Source: Angomonas deanei (Eukaryota; Euglenozoa; Kinetoplastea; Trypanosomatida; Trypanosomatidae). Taken from it: a stretch of DNA of 64,000 bases. The stretch covers positions 374,501 through 438,500 of the forward strand of contig LR877155.1 in assembly GCA_903995115.1 (NCBI GenBank). Direction: 5' to 3'. The translations under genes were made by a program, and so were the position numbers. The notes beneath the pieces were generated by a model. It saw only the letters and a program-made list of their open reading frames with translations, was not told the origin of the DNA and made no database searches. This document shows, piece after piece, positions 10,319 to 20,935 of this stretch (position 1 is the first letter of the stretch; every line of letters starts with the position of its first letter).

Positions 10319-12925
10319 ATGGCGGATTACGGTGAATGGCTGTCCGGCGGCGGTGCCACCGAGGGCCAGTACGGGGAGGATGGGCTCAACCTCGAGGAGC
10401 AGCAGTCCTACTACCTGCAGCGCCAGGAGAGGGATGTGGTCCTGTGTCTCATCGACTGCAGAGCATCCATGTTTGTGCCCTTTTCCACCGAGAAGGAAGA
10501 CAAGAGTAAAACAGCTTCCCCTACCAAGGTAAAAAAAGAAAAGAGCAGCAAATCGGGGACGGTGGTGAAGGAAGAGGTGGAGACGCCTTCCGATACGATC
10601 AACAGTATTCATAGTAATAACAAGAAACAGAGCGAAGGAACCAACTCCAATAGCAAAACACCGTTTGAGGTCGCGATGGAGTTTGTGTTGCGTTTCTATC
10701 AAAATAAAGTGATCACCAGTGAGCGGGACATGGCCGCGTTGGCCTTTTTTGACACGGAAAAGATGCGGAATATTTACGATATTCAGGGCTTATACGTGGT
10801 CAACACCTTTCACGTGCTAGGCGCGGAGAGTGTGCAGGAGGTGGAGCTACTGCTGAGGGGTGGTAACGCACAGACTGGCGGAAAGGCGTACGAGGAGCTC
10901 AAAGCAAAAGTGGGACACCGACCCGACACGCAGCAGACCTCTCTGGATAAGGCGCTCTGGGCGGCCCAGCACATGTTTGTCAACCTCAAGAGTAAGGCCA
11001 TCAAGTACAAACGTATCTTTTTGTTTACCAATAATGACAACCCATGCGACGGGGACGCGCTAGGACTTACGCGATGTAAAGTTCGTGCGCTCGACCTCGC
11101 CGAGAGTGGTGTCACACTGGAGGTGTTTGGGATTGGGGTAGCCGCGGAGGGCGAGACCGGCGACAGCAAAGGGTTCAGTACGGGTGGGGGCGGCAGCTCC
11201 GCGGTACGGGGGATCTTCGCGAGTGCCTCCGTGCCCACCCCTACCGTGGTCGACAGCAGTGCGATACGCACCGTGCCGGCGAGGGAGGACCCGCACGCTC
11301 AGTTCGAGAAGGAGCGATTCTGGGAACCACTCATCTCTGCGGAGGGCGCCAACGTCAGCGAGGAGCAGTACCGCGGTGGTGTGTACGTGGGGTCTCGCGA
11401 TGAGAACAATGTTGTCAACTTTGATGAGCTCTTCACCGTCTTCAAGCACAAGGTGCACCCGCAGCGTCCCTCGCACCACTGTAAATTAACGATTGGCATG
11501 CGGACTGACGGCGGGGCGTTACCTACGATAGGGGTTTCGGTGTTTCACCCTCTGATGCGGGCGGTGAAACCAAAGACAGAGGTGCTGGAGGGAAGAACCA
11601 ACTGCTTACTGAAGCGCAAGACACGGCTGGTAACGAAGAATGCCGCCACAGACGACGCGCCACCGGGAGAGGAGGAAGAAGGAGAAAAGCCCGTTGAGAA
11701 TGAAGAGGAGGAGGGCACCGGCGGGGAGGCGGTCTCCCGTGATGCTTTGGTGTATGCGGTGCCCGTCGGTGGGCGCACTCTACAGCTCACCCCCAAGGAG
11801 AAGGACACCATCATCCAGACTGCCGCTGCTGGGGCAATGACCGGCCTCACCATTATCTGCTTTAAGCGAGAGGAGGACGTCCTGCTGCCGGAGCATATGA
11901 TCACCCGCAGTGCCTTCCTGCACTTCAACTGGGCCGCTAACGAGGAGCACCGCTCCACCTCCATCAAGTTCTTCGTTCAGCTGGTGCGGTCCCTCTACGC
12001 TAAGCGCAGGGTGGCGATTGCCCAATACCGCTGGCGTGCCGTCTCACAGCCACGACTGGTCGCGTTGGTCCCTACCCTGGACGGTGATGAGAGTGTCTCC
12101 TCCCAGCCATCCGCTGGCGGTAGTGTGAACCACAACAGCAAGTACCTCAAGCTGCGACCGCCCCCTGTCCCCCCGCTGGCATCACGGCCGGTAGAGGGGT
12201 TGGGCTTCTATCTGGTGCCGCTACCGTACGCCGAGGACCTCCGTGAGGTGCCCCCGCTGGAGCAGACGACCCTCGCGGTGAAGGGGAACACCCCAGTCCT
12301 GGACGAGGAGGCCGACCCCCTCACCACCGCTCAGATCAATCTCGCGAAAGAGATTATTCGCAAGTTGACCGTTCATTACAACATTACCGCCGTCCCCAAT
12401 CCGTCCTTGCAGCTCATCTACCATGTCCTGCAGCAGTTGGCCCTACGACGGGTGGATGGTGGTGGTGGCGGGGCGGGGGAGGCGGGCGAGTTCCTGCTGG
12501 CCGACAGCAATGCCCAGGGGAAGGCCCCCAACAGTGACACCTTCACCGACTTTACGCTGCCAGATGAGGAGGGGCTACGGCGGTATGTGCAGCTCTATCA
12601 TCAGTTTAACACGACGGTCCTGGAGGAGGGGTATGACGCCGATAAACTCTGTCCACAGCCACGGACCGCCACCACGCGCGCCAGGGTACCGGCCGGCACC
12701 GATGGCAATGACAGCAGCGATAAAAAGGTGAAAAAGGAGGAAAATGCCAGTAGTGACATTACCGAATTGATTGAGAGTTATTTTGAGCGAAATGCACTGT
12801 CCCAGTCGACGGTGGCACAACTAAAAGAATACATCAAGACACACCACATTAACGCGAAAGGGGCGACGAAGAAGGATGCGCTGGTGGATGTCGTCTCAGC
12901 GCACCTCAAAAAGAAGAAAAAGTAA
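10319..12925 (+). CDS. KU70: Ku70 DNA-end-binding subunit
   Basis: The 868-residue protein is the 70-kDa Ku subunit, which pairs with Ku80 on DNA ends and, in trypanosomatids, is known for telomere maintenance. The vWA-like domain starts with DVVLCLIDCRASMF (residues 40-53). It also contains KRIFLFTNNDNPCDGD, which closely follows the human Ku70 LFTNEDNPHGND segment. The central Ku core includes GVSVFHPLMRAVKP near residue 410. The C-terminus (about 824-860, STVAQLKEYIKTHHI) is a SAP domain, which separates Ku70 from Ku80. It is longer than human Ku70 (about 610 residues) because of charged inserts, for example Lys-rich residues 60-112 and an acidic patch near 450-470. Confidence 0.9.
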   Translation: MADYGEWLSGGGATEGQYGEDGLNLEEQQSYYLQRQERDVVLCLIDCRASMFVPFSTEKEDKSKTASPTKVKKEKSSKSGTVVKEEVETPSDTINSIHSNNKKQSEGTNSNSKTPFEVAMEFVLRFYQNKVITSERDMAALAFFDTEKMRNIYDIQGLYVVNTFHVLGAESVQEVELLLRGGNAQTGGKAYEELKAKVGHRPDTQQTSLDKALWAAQHMFVNLKSKAIKYKRIFLFTNNDNPCDGDALGLTRCKVRALDLAESGVTLEVFGIGVAAEGETGDSKGFSTGGGGSSAVRGIFASASVPTPTVVDSSAIRTVPAREDPHAQFEKERFWEPLISAEGANVSEEQYRGGVYVGSRDENNVVNFDELFTVFKHKVHPQRPSHHCKLTIGMRTDGGALPTIGVSVFHPLMRAVKPKTEVLEGRTNCLLKRKTRLVTKNAATDDAPPGEEEEGEKPVENEEEEGTGGEAVSRDALVYAVPVGGRTLQLTPKEKDTIIQTAAAGAMTGLTIICFKREEDVLLPEHMITRSAFLHFNWAANEEHRSTSIKFFVQLVRSLYAKRRVAIAQYRWRAVSQPRLVALVPTLDGDESVSSQPSAGGSVNHNSKYLKLRPPPVPPLASRPVEGLGFYLVPLPYAEDLREVPPLEQTTLAVKGNTPVLDEEADPLTTAQINLAKEIIRKLTVHYNITAVPNPSLQLIYHVLQQLALRRVDGGGGGAGEAGEFLLADSNAQGKAPNSDTFTDFTLPDEEGLRRYVQLYHQFNTTVLEEGYDADKLCPQPRTATTRARVPAGTDGNDSSDKKVKKEENASSDITELIESYFERNALSQSTVAQLKEYIKTHHINAKGATKKDALVDVVSAHLKKKKK

Positions 12926-13103
12926 AAACAACAAAATGCATTTTGAATTTATTTTTTATACAGTATTAAATTCAAAATTCTGATTCTCATTTTTGAAGTA
13001 AGAAACTACTTCGGTCTCGCTACTCTTATCCACCAAACAAATCCATCGCTTAGAACATAGATAAGCATGTGTGCTCATCGCAAGGGTGAAAAATATGCTT
13101 CCC

Positions 13104-13136
13104 TACTTCTTCTCTCTCTCTCTCCTCTTTGAAAAG
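13104..13136 (+). promoter_or_regulatory. Candidate trans-splice acceptor
   Basis: A clean CT-repeat tract (TTCTTCTCTCTCTCTCTCC) is followed by AG at 13135-13136, 82 bases before ATG 13219. Confidence 0.5.
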
Positions 13137-13218
13137 TATTTGTAAAATACAAGTAAAGCAGCCAAAAAAATAATACCACCCTCATTAGGAAAACGAATAG
13201 GAAAATAAAAACGAAAAA

Positions 13219-16200
13219 ATGGAGTTTGTCATCCGACAATTCATCCAAAAAAGGAACAATCAGAGTGTCCATACCCCCACCGACACGAGTAGCCCCGCTA
13301 GCGCCTACATCACCCGGGCCTCCTCGTCCGGTGCCACGACCATCGCTAGTGACCGGGGGCCGTACCCTTGGCACTGGGATAGCAGTTTTAATAATAGTAC
13401 TACCACTTTTGCCAATCGGACGGAGAGGGCCTCCACGTCGAATAAGACGAGTCCACCTCCACCGACAGGACGAGGAAATATTTCTGTTCCGTCTAGCTTA
13501 CCGAATACCCCAGCGGAGGAAGCTCTACCAGAGGAAAAGATACACCCGTCGTCCATCAATATTCTCCGTGCGGAGGCCACTTTATTAGAACTACACCGCA
13601 CGTTTGCTTTTCTGTCCAATAGTATTAACTGCAATGGAAATGATATCGAGTACATTCGCGATCACAGTTTCATGTACAATAGTCATCACAATCAGCCTTC
13701 CGTGGTGCTGGAGGAGACCGACATACGGAGTGCGCTCAGCAGCGTCAGCGGGGATGAGGATTATTATTATTTAGTCAGCCGGTACGACACCAGCGGGGCC
13801 GAGGACGAGGAGACGGAGGAAGAGGATCACCACAGGAGGCGGCAGGCGGCGAATACAAAAAGGGGCGATGCCTCTTATAACAGTAGAACCATTCCAACCC
13901 TGTCCAATAGCGGCAATGAACCACTCGTGGAAGAGGACGACGAGGAGGCGGATGATTTCCTACGGAGTAGTACCCCTACCGACGGCAAGAACAGCACCTC
14001 CATCTCTACCGCTAGCTCCTCCTACAGCCGACAGAGTACTAACCGTAGGAAGAAAAAGAAGAAGAGTAACCACAAAAAAGGGAACAAGTCGAACACAAAG
14101 AAGGAAGAGAATACCGTCGTGTTTCGTTACAAGAAAGTTTCCAAAGTAACGTATTTTAAGAAAAAGACGGAGGCCAACGTGTCGCGGTTGCGGCATCATA
14201 TCAAAAGAGCTATGGGCTTGCTAGACTACCGGGAGGAACACCCTTTTATTCAGCTGTCCAACAATAATATTCTATTTATGTCCAATCGTAGTGTACCCGT
14301 GAGCAGTGAGCTGAATGGGAATAACATTAGTAAAAGTAATCCGACGCGGTATGTCTCGCAGTCGCTCACACTGTTCGAAAAGAAGCGGCTGAAGTTACTG
14401 TTGGGGGAGATTGCCTTATTGGTAGCCTCACTGGCACTCGACATTCAATGCTACTACGGAACGGAGTCCGTTCTGCGCCACCACCGCACCGATAGCGGCA
14501 ATACAATGTATAATAATAATAATACAATGACGAAGAGCACGTCGGACAACTCCGCCCACATCCCCAATGTGGTCTTTTCGTCTAGCAATAGCAATAATGC
14601 CATGGACGAGGAGTTCGACGACGTCACCGATGAAGAGGAGGAAGTGACGGCAGCAGTGGTGAAACCCAACGACGCAAAAAAGAAAATGGTGCTTCTTCCT
14701 CTTCCAGAAGGTAATCCGCCTCATAAAACCCTGTCGACGTCTCCTCTATCGGATGAAAATAGCTTCTCCAACGGTAGCGTGCGACCTCTACAGAATTCTA
14801 ATCCCGCCAGTGTGAACGTGGTGGCCATCCCCCGTGAGGGCAGCGGCCGCATGAACACCTCCACCAATAATAATAATAATTATCACACGGTGGTGGGTAC
14901 GGGGAAGAAGAAGCACTGCTCTAGTCCCATTGAGCAGAGCGAGAGTGAGGAAGGGGAGGAGGAGGAGGACAAGAAGGATGCACCGCAGGCCGAAGACGGA
15001 CCGCACATTTTGCGAGATGAAAAAACAGGCAAGTACATGCGACGCACGATGAACAACACCGCCAACAGCAGCACCCTCAACTCCTCGCAGGTGTACTCCC
15101 CGCTCTTCCACGGGTCCTTCACGTCGTCGTCCATAAAAGAACTGGGGGATGGGAAGGAAACCGATAGTAGTACGTCTGGTAGTCAAAATAAGTTGAAGGA
15201 GGGACAAAAGAAGGAAGGAAAGCGGATGAACACTAGCGCGGTGGAGGTGGATGAGAAGGAGCCCAAGAAGGAAAAAGGAGACCAGTCTGATTCTTCCGCC
15301 CTGCGCAGGACAGACCGACGTCGTCCTCCTTCTAACGCCTCAGAGGACGCCACGAATCCACTTTTGAAGTCCAACTGCACCATGAAAGACTTACAGGTGC
15401 ATAGTGTGGAGAGCACGCAGGACAGGGAGGAGGAGGAAGATACGTCTACCCCTACCGTGCCGCGTATCTTTCTGGTTTATGACCGACCGACGAACCCGTG
15501 CTGACGCTGAGTCAGTCCGCCAAACAGTCCAGCCGCTCCTCTCCGACGACGGTTCGGGTTACCTCGGCGAATAACAATGCCGCTCCGGGCGGGCGTGGTA
15601 GGAATAATCATAATCCCTTGGGTACCCCGGATACGACGTCGTCGACCACCACCACAAGCATGAGCCTGGCCACGGAGGATCGTGCGACGCCCCCTGAGGG
15701 TGTGGCCGGTGCACGCCGCAACAGCGGTGAGGCCACCAACGACACCAGCCTCAGTGAACTACACCTCCGCCACCCGCTGGATACCGTCCTAGGGAATGAC
15801 TCGGCGAACCCCGCTCTGCAGTTCTACCAGCACATCGCCGGTATGTCCAGCGAGGAGGACGAGGACAGTACGGAGGAAGGGACCGCCCGCCGTCTGGCAC
15901 ACTTGATTCGAAACAGCTTCCGACAGGAGAAGAACAACAATAATACCACTAGTAACAATAACAGTACAACAAACGACGTACCGGAGGGTCAGAATAGTAC
16001 TAGCAGTGCCGCCGGCATACAGCGACGCAACTCCTCCTTCCAGCGGCGGAGTGGTGCGAGCAAGGATACCCCCCAGCGTATCCACTCTCACCCATCCTTC
16101 TCCTCCCCATCCCTCGCGGTGCTGGAGAATCACAACAACCTGACGAATAACCCCAACAGCGGTGTGATGATGTCTGGCACACCGAACAGCATTCTCATTC

Positions 16201-17765
16201 GCAGCGGCTCCCTCAGTAAGATGAAAAACTCCTCCGACAATAATAACAACAACAGTAGCAGCGCGCATGCCAAGCAGAATGGTACGGAGGAGGTGAATCA
16301 TAGTGGTGGCTCGCTCCGCCGCCGGTCGGTGTCCTTCTCGGCGGAAGGGTCCCTCTCCTATCACCCCGCCGCGGACAACTGTGATGTCAACCTCACCCCG
16401 TCCGGCATGAACACGATGCACTCCTCCCCGGCGGAGAACTCGCTCTCCCAGCACAACAACAATAGCTACAACAACGCTGGCCTACCCGTGATGGTCAACG
16501 TGCCCGACAGCGACAGCGGCGGTAACTCCGTGAGCGCCAACCCGATCGGCGAGTCGCAGTCGGGTATGAATAATACCTACACCAGCAGTCACCTGACCAT
16601 CCACAAGAAGGACTCCAACCCTTCTCGCAGCACCAGTTTCGTCCGCCGTCCCCACCGGCTGGAGGTCCCCTCAAGCAACACGAATAATCTCATCGCGCTA
16701 AGTAGCAACAACCCCAGCCGCTCCTGCACCCCGGGGGAGCACAATGGAAGCGGGCATCAGTACCAACCCAACGCCGCCAGTAACTCGACGAGCATACAGG
16801 GCTCCCCGTACTGCAGTCCACTGGACGGCGCCGAGGATGGGCGACATGGCAGTTCCCCACAGCGATACCTACGCGTGGACAGTAATAATAATAATAACGG
16901 CACGTCGCCCTCCCCACACTCGGAGCGACTGATCCACCAGGCGAGTAGCTTTAACTACGGCCGTGGTGGGGATACCAGCAACAGCAATCTGCGGACCAGC
17001 GGGAAGATGAACAGCACGAGCACTAGCGGAATGAGCCCTGGTAACACGTTTCTAGCGAACCTGGACCGACGAGCGGACAGCAGCGTGAGCAAGAGTAAGC
17101 AGATGCTGAAGGAACAGGAAAATACGAATAATAACCATACCAATGCTACCGACAATAATAATATGAATCCTAATCACAATAACGCAGCTAACGCCACGCA
17201 CAACAGCGCTAACAAACACGAAAACAGCGAGAAGAAAAAGAAAAAGTCCCACGGGCAAGCAAGCCCCCTGCAGTATTACGAGATTGATCGCATGCGACTG
17301 CACGACTACATCCACGGCCTCCATGAGGTGGAAATGCTGTACAAGAGTGGATTACTCACCAGTGATGAAGATTTCCTGCAAATGGGGTTAGTCTATGCGA
17401 TCCCAGGGGTGCGTGCCCTCAGTACGGGAGAGGTGCTCGCCTTCAGTCGTAGTCTGTGGAATAAGGCGCGCAGCTCCAAGTCTACCTCCTCCAACAGTGA
17501 GGTGGTGGAGCGGCTGATGGACGACGGTACCCGCATCGTGCCGCCCTCGGGGAAGGTCATGGAGAACACAGCGGATACCAGTGACAGTAGTAACGGGGGG
17601 CACCCCGCCGTGCCACGGCCGCCGCTGCTGCTACCGCTCTTGGAGGGAGGCGAGTCTCGTCCGGTCAAGGCGGCGGACTTTACAGTGTTCAAGGGTCTGG
17701 TGGAAAAAAAATTAAAAGAAGTAGAAGTGCATTTGGGAGAGAATGAGTTACCGGATATGGAATAG
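13219..17765 (+). CDS. Large Asn/Ser-rich protein, unknown function (frame break near 15490)
   Basis: Two abutting frames (13219-15504 and the frame open from 15483 to 17765) are read as one gene of about 1515 residues. The second part has no ATG until 15660, and there is no splice signal between them. The shift must fall between 15483 and 15504. Unlike the other broken genes here, no long homopolymer is available, only short runs such as CCC at 15495. Most of the protein is disordered: Asn, Ser, Thr and acidic runs. Two ordered islands stand out: residues about 298-425 (KKVSKVTYFKKK through LASLALDIQCYYG) and the C-terminal 170 residues (YYEIDRMRLHDYIHGL onward, with predicted helices). No family was recognised and no membrane segment is evident. 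Confidence 0.6.
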
Positions 17766-18168
17766 GAATAGGTGGGATTCTCCCTTTTTTTATTATTATA
17801 ATATTTTTGTTTTTACGGTTCCCTTAAAATCGAAAACAACCAAAAACATTTGATGTTTTCTCCATTTTTTTTTTTTTTAACAAACTAACAAACTAAGTAT
17901 ATATATATGTGACTTTCTTTCTGTATGATTGCTAACTCATTTCATGAATTTGAAATGCATTTTTATCTCCTTTTTTGAAAAACGTTCCATGTAGATCAAA
18001 CGATTCTATGAAAAAGTAAATTATCACAAAACAAAACAAGATAACAATGCATTGTAAAACGCACTGTCAGTTCATGTCTGTTTCCTGTTTCATTTTACTT
18101 ATTTCCTCCTTCCCTTTCCCCCTTCCCTCTACAGAAAGAGATCAATCCGTTTTCCTAAAAAAGAAGCC
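17766..18168. other. Intergenic spacer upstream of L4 copy 1
   Basis: AT-rich spacer with T runs, a short TA repeat near 17899-17908 and the splice signal of L4. No gene is seen. Confidence 0.65.
18101..18134 (+). promoter_or_regulatory. Trans-splice acceptor of L4 copy 1
   Basis: A long tract of TTTCC, CCTT and CCCTT units ends in TCTACAG, with AG at 18133-18134. This gives a 34-base 5' UTR, the same length as predicted for copy 2, which supports the assignment. Confidence 0.65.
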
Positions 18169-19303
18169 ATGGCTGCCCGCCCTTCCGTGAGTGTCTACTC
18201 CTCCTCGTCCGACGCCGTCGTCGGTAACGTGCCCCTGCCCGCCGTGTTCACTGCGCCCATCCGCAGCGACATTGTGCAGTTCGTGCACACCAACATGGCC
18301 AAGAACTCTCGCCAGGCCTACGCCGTCAACCGCCTCTCTGGCATGAACCACTCCGCCCACTCCTGGGGTACCGGCCGCGCTGTCGCCCGTATCCCCCGTA
18401 TCAGCGGTGGTGGCTCCAGCTCCAGCGGCTCCGGTGCGTTCGGTAACATGTGCCGTGGTGGTCGTATGTTCGCCCCCACCAAGATCTTCCGCCGCTGGCA
18501 CCGCAAGATCAACCTTCACCAGAAGCGCCTCGCGGTGGTGTCGGCCCTCGCCGCCTCCTCCCTGCCCTCTCTGGTGATGTCTCGCGGTCACAAGATCGAG
18601 AACATCCCCGAGGTGCCCCTCGTCGTCGAGGACTCCATCCAGGGGTACGAGAAGACCAAGGAGGCCGTCGCCTTCCTCCGCGCCATCGCCGCGATCGATG
18701 ACATCAACCGTGTCAACGACTCCCGCGAGCTCCGCGCTGGCCGCGGTAAGATGCGTAACCGCCGCTACGTCGCCCGCCGTGGCCCCATGCTGGTGCTGCC
18801 CGATAACAAGGGCACCCGCGCCTTCCGCAACATCTTCGGCCTCGACCTCGCCAACGTGAACGCGCTCAACCTCCTCCACCTCGCCCCCGGTGGTCACGTG
18901 GGCCGCTTCGTCATCTGGACCAAGGGTGCCTTCGAGCAGCTGGATGCCATCTTCGGTACCTTCACCGAGGCCTCCGCCGTGAAGAAGGGCTTCGTGCTGC
19001 CTGCCCCCATGCTCACCAACACCGATGTGACCCGCATTCTGCAGTCCGAGGAGGTGCGCCGTGTGCTCAAGCCCAAGAAGCTGCAGCCCAAGAAGGCCTC
19101 TGGCCGCCGCCAGCCGACGAACGGTATCAAGAACCGCCGCCTGCGCCTCCGCCTGAACCCCTACGTGAAGAAGGAGACCCAGGCCGCGAAGAGCCTCCGC
19201 AACCCCAAGAACCGTGATGCCCGCCGCAAGGCCAAGAGCGAGCGCATCGCCAAGGTGAAGAAGTTCCTCGCCAAGGCGCAGAAGAAGAACAAGAAGTAAA
19301 CTA
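18135..19303 (+). repeat. Tandem duplicate unit, copy 1 (L4 gene)
   Basis: This block matches 19472-20640 almost perfectly. It includes the 34-base leader (two differences by eye), the whole reading frame (one difference found by eye) and about four bases past the stop. The flanks outside are unrelated, so homogenisation stops near the splice site and just after the stop codon. Confidence 0.85.
18169..19299 (+). CDS. RPL4: 60S ribosomal protein L4 (uL4), copy 1
   Basis: The 376-residue protein is large-subunit ribosomal protein uL4, which sits at the polypeptide exit tunnel and binds 28S rRNA. Recognisable features are RPSVSVYSSSSDAVVGNVPLP at the N-terminus, the internal tunnel loop region around GTGRAVARIPRISGGG, GRMFAPTKIFRRWHRKIN, and a Lys/Arg-rich tail ending in KKNKK. 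The eukaryotic C-terminal extension is present. Codons are strongly GC-ending, as expected for a highly expressed gene. It stands in tandem with a second copy 206 bases downstream. The coding difference found is Phe in KKFLAKAQ here versus Ser in copy 2. Confidence 0.97.
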   Translation: MAARPSVSVYSSSSDAVVGNVPLPAVFTAPIRSDIVQFVHTNMAKNSRQAYAVNRLSGMNHSAHSWGTGRAVARIPRISGGGSSSSGSGAFGNMCRGGRMFAPTKIFRRWHRKINLHQKRLAVVSALAASSLPSLVMSRGHKIENIPEVPLVVEDSIQGYEKTKEAVAFLRAIAAIDDINRVNDSRELRAGRGKMRNRRYVARRGPMLVLPDNKGTRAFRNIFGLDLANVNALNLLHLAPGGHVGRFVIWTKGAFEQLDAIFGTFTEASAVKKGFVLPAPMLTNTDVTRILQSEEVRRVLKPKKLQPKKASGRRQPTNGIKNRRLRLRLNPYVKKETQAAKSLRNPKNRDARRKAKSERIAKVKKFLAKAQKKNKK

Positions 19304-19431
19304 AGTAATTTAATACGGTAAAACTATTAACGAGAATTAAGACATACTGGTAAATATTGTGTCTCTCTCTGTTTCAGTTTCCAACAACATCATTGTCATT
19401 GTTTCTTGTATTGCACTTTGCTTTTCCTCAT

Positions 19432-19471
19432 TGCTTTTTTTGTCCCCTTCCTTTCCCTTCCCCCCCGATAG
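19432..19471 (+). promoter_or_regulatory. Trans-splice acceptor of L4 copy 2
   Basis: A T run and CCCCTTCCTTTCCC tract end in CCCGATAG, with AG at 19470-19471, again 34 bases before the ATG. Confidence 0.65.
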
Positions 19472-20640
19472 AAGGAGATCAATCCGTTTTACTAAAAAAG
19501 AAGCCATGGCTGCCCGCCCTTCCGTGAGTGTCTACTCCTCCTCGTCCGACGCCGTCGTCGGTAACGTGCCCCTGCCCGCCGTGTTCACTGCGCCCATCCG
19601 CAGCGACATTGTGCAGTTCGTGCACACCAACATGGCCAAGAACTCTCGCCAGGCCTACGCCGTCAACCGCCTCTCTGGCATGAACCACTCCGCCCACTCC
19701 TGGGGTACCGGCCGCGCTGTCGCCCGTATCCCCCGTATCAGCGGTGGTGGCTCCAGCTCCAGCGGCTCCGGTGCGTTCGGTAACATGTGCCGTGGTGGTC
19801 GTATGTTCGCCCCCACCAAGATCTTCCGCCGCTGGCACCGCAAGATCAACCTTCACCAGAAGCGCCTCGCGGTGGTGTCGGCCCTCGCCGCCTCCTCCCT
19901 GCCCTCTCTGGTGATGTCTCGCGGTCACAAGATCGAGAACATCCCCGAGGTGCCCCTCGTCGTCGAGGACTCCATCCAGGGGTACGAGAAGACCAAGGAG
20001 GCCGTCGCCTTCCTCCGCGCCATCGCCGCGATCGATGACATCAACCGTGTCAACGACTCCCGCGAGCTCCGCGCTGGCCGCGGTAAGATGCGTAACCGCC
20101 GCTACGTCGCCCGCCGTGGCCCCATGCTGGTGCTGCCCGATAACAAGGGCACCCGCGCCTTCCGCAACATCTTCGGCCTCGACCTCGCCAACGTGAACGC
20201 GCTCAACCTCCTCCACCTCGCCCCCGGTGGTCACGTGGGCCGCTTCGTCATCTGGACCAAGGGTGCCTTCGAGCAGCTGGATGCCATCTTCGGTACCTTC
20301 ACCGAGGCCTCCGCCGTGAAGAAGGGCTTCGTGCTGCCTGCCCCCATGCTCACCAACACCGATGTGACCCGCATTCTGCAGTCCGAGGAGGTGCGCCGTG
20401 TGCTCAAGCCCAAGAAGCTGCAGCCCAAGAAGGCCTCTGGCCGCCGCCAGCCGACGAACGGTATCAAGAACCGCCGCCTGCGCCTCCGCCTGAACCCCTA
20501 CGTGAAGAAGGAGACCCAGGCCGCGAAGAGCCTCCGCAACCCCAAGAACCGTGATGCCCGCCGCAAGGCCAAGAGCGAGCGCATCGCCAAGGTGAAGAAG
20601 TCCCTCGCCAAGGCGCAGAAGAAGAACAAGAAGTAAACTG
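19472..20640 (+). repeat. Tandem duplicate unit, copy 2 (L4 gene)
   Basis: Second copy of the L4 unit described at 18135-19303. Upstream pyrimidine tracts and the 3' UTR differ from copy 1, so only the mature transcript's leader and coding part are homogenised. Confidence 0.85.
19506..20636 (+). CDS. RPL4: 60S ribosomal protein L4 (uL4), copy 2
   Basis: This 376-residue protein is the second uL4 copy, the same as copy 1 except for Ser in KKSLAKAQ near residue 366. The frame is open upstream to 19359, but ATG 19506 is chosen because it is the first ATG after the predicted AG at 19471 and matches copy 1. The 3' UTR is unrelated to that of copy 1, so the two mRNAs could differ in stability. Tandem ribosomal protein genes are common in trypanosomatids as a dosage solution where transcription is not individually controlled. 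Confidence 0.97.
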   Translation: MAARPSVSVYSSSSDAVVGNVPLPAVFTAPIRSDIVQFVHTNMAKNSRQAYAVNRLSGMNHSAHSWGTGRAVARIPRISGGGSSSSGSGAFGNMCRGGRMFAPTKIFRRWHRKINLHQKRLAVVSALAASSLPSLVMSRGHKIENIPEVPLVVEDSIQGYEKTKEAVAFLRAIAAIDDINRVNDSRELRAGRGKMRNRRYVARRGPMLVLPDNKGTRAFRNIFGLDLANVNALNLLHLAPGGHVGRFVIWTKGAFEQLDAIFGTFTEASAVKKGFVLPAPMLTNTDVTRILQSEEVRRVLKPKKLQPKKASGRRQPTNGIKNRRLRLRLNPYVKKETQAAKSLRNPKNRDARRKAKSERIAKVKKSLAKAQKKNKK

Positions 20641-20808
20641 ACTAATGATAATAAATTCTTTTTTCAATATAAGTTGAACATAAACGATTGAATTCTCTTT
20701 CATTTAAGATTCGTTTTATCTTTCCTTTTAAAACAAAATATAGTCAACTTTTTTCGTTCTGTTTTGCTGTGCTGTTTGCCTTCTCTCTTCGTTCGTTCAT
20801 GTTCCGAT

Positions 20809-20848
20809 CACTTCTCTCTCCTTTTTTTTTTTTTTTTTTTACCAACAG
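20809..20848 (+). promoter_or_regulatory. Candidate trans-splice acceptor for the ankyrin gene
   Basis: CTTCTCTCTCC plus a run of about 20 T is followed by ACCAACAG, with AG at 20847-20848, about 87 bases before ATG 20936. Confidence 0.55.
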
Positions 20849-20935
20849 TAATAATAATAATAAAAAAACACGATTCACCTATTCCGTTTGTTTCTATATA
20901 AATATTTTTGTACTTATTAAATCAAAAAAAGAATC

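Noticed and set aside
18169-20636. L4 duplicate as an assembly artefact
   Set aside because: The two copies have different upstream pyrimidine tracts, different 3' UTRs and one coding difference, so two loci are real.
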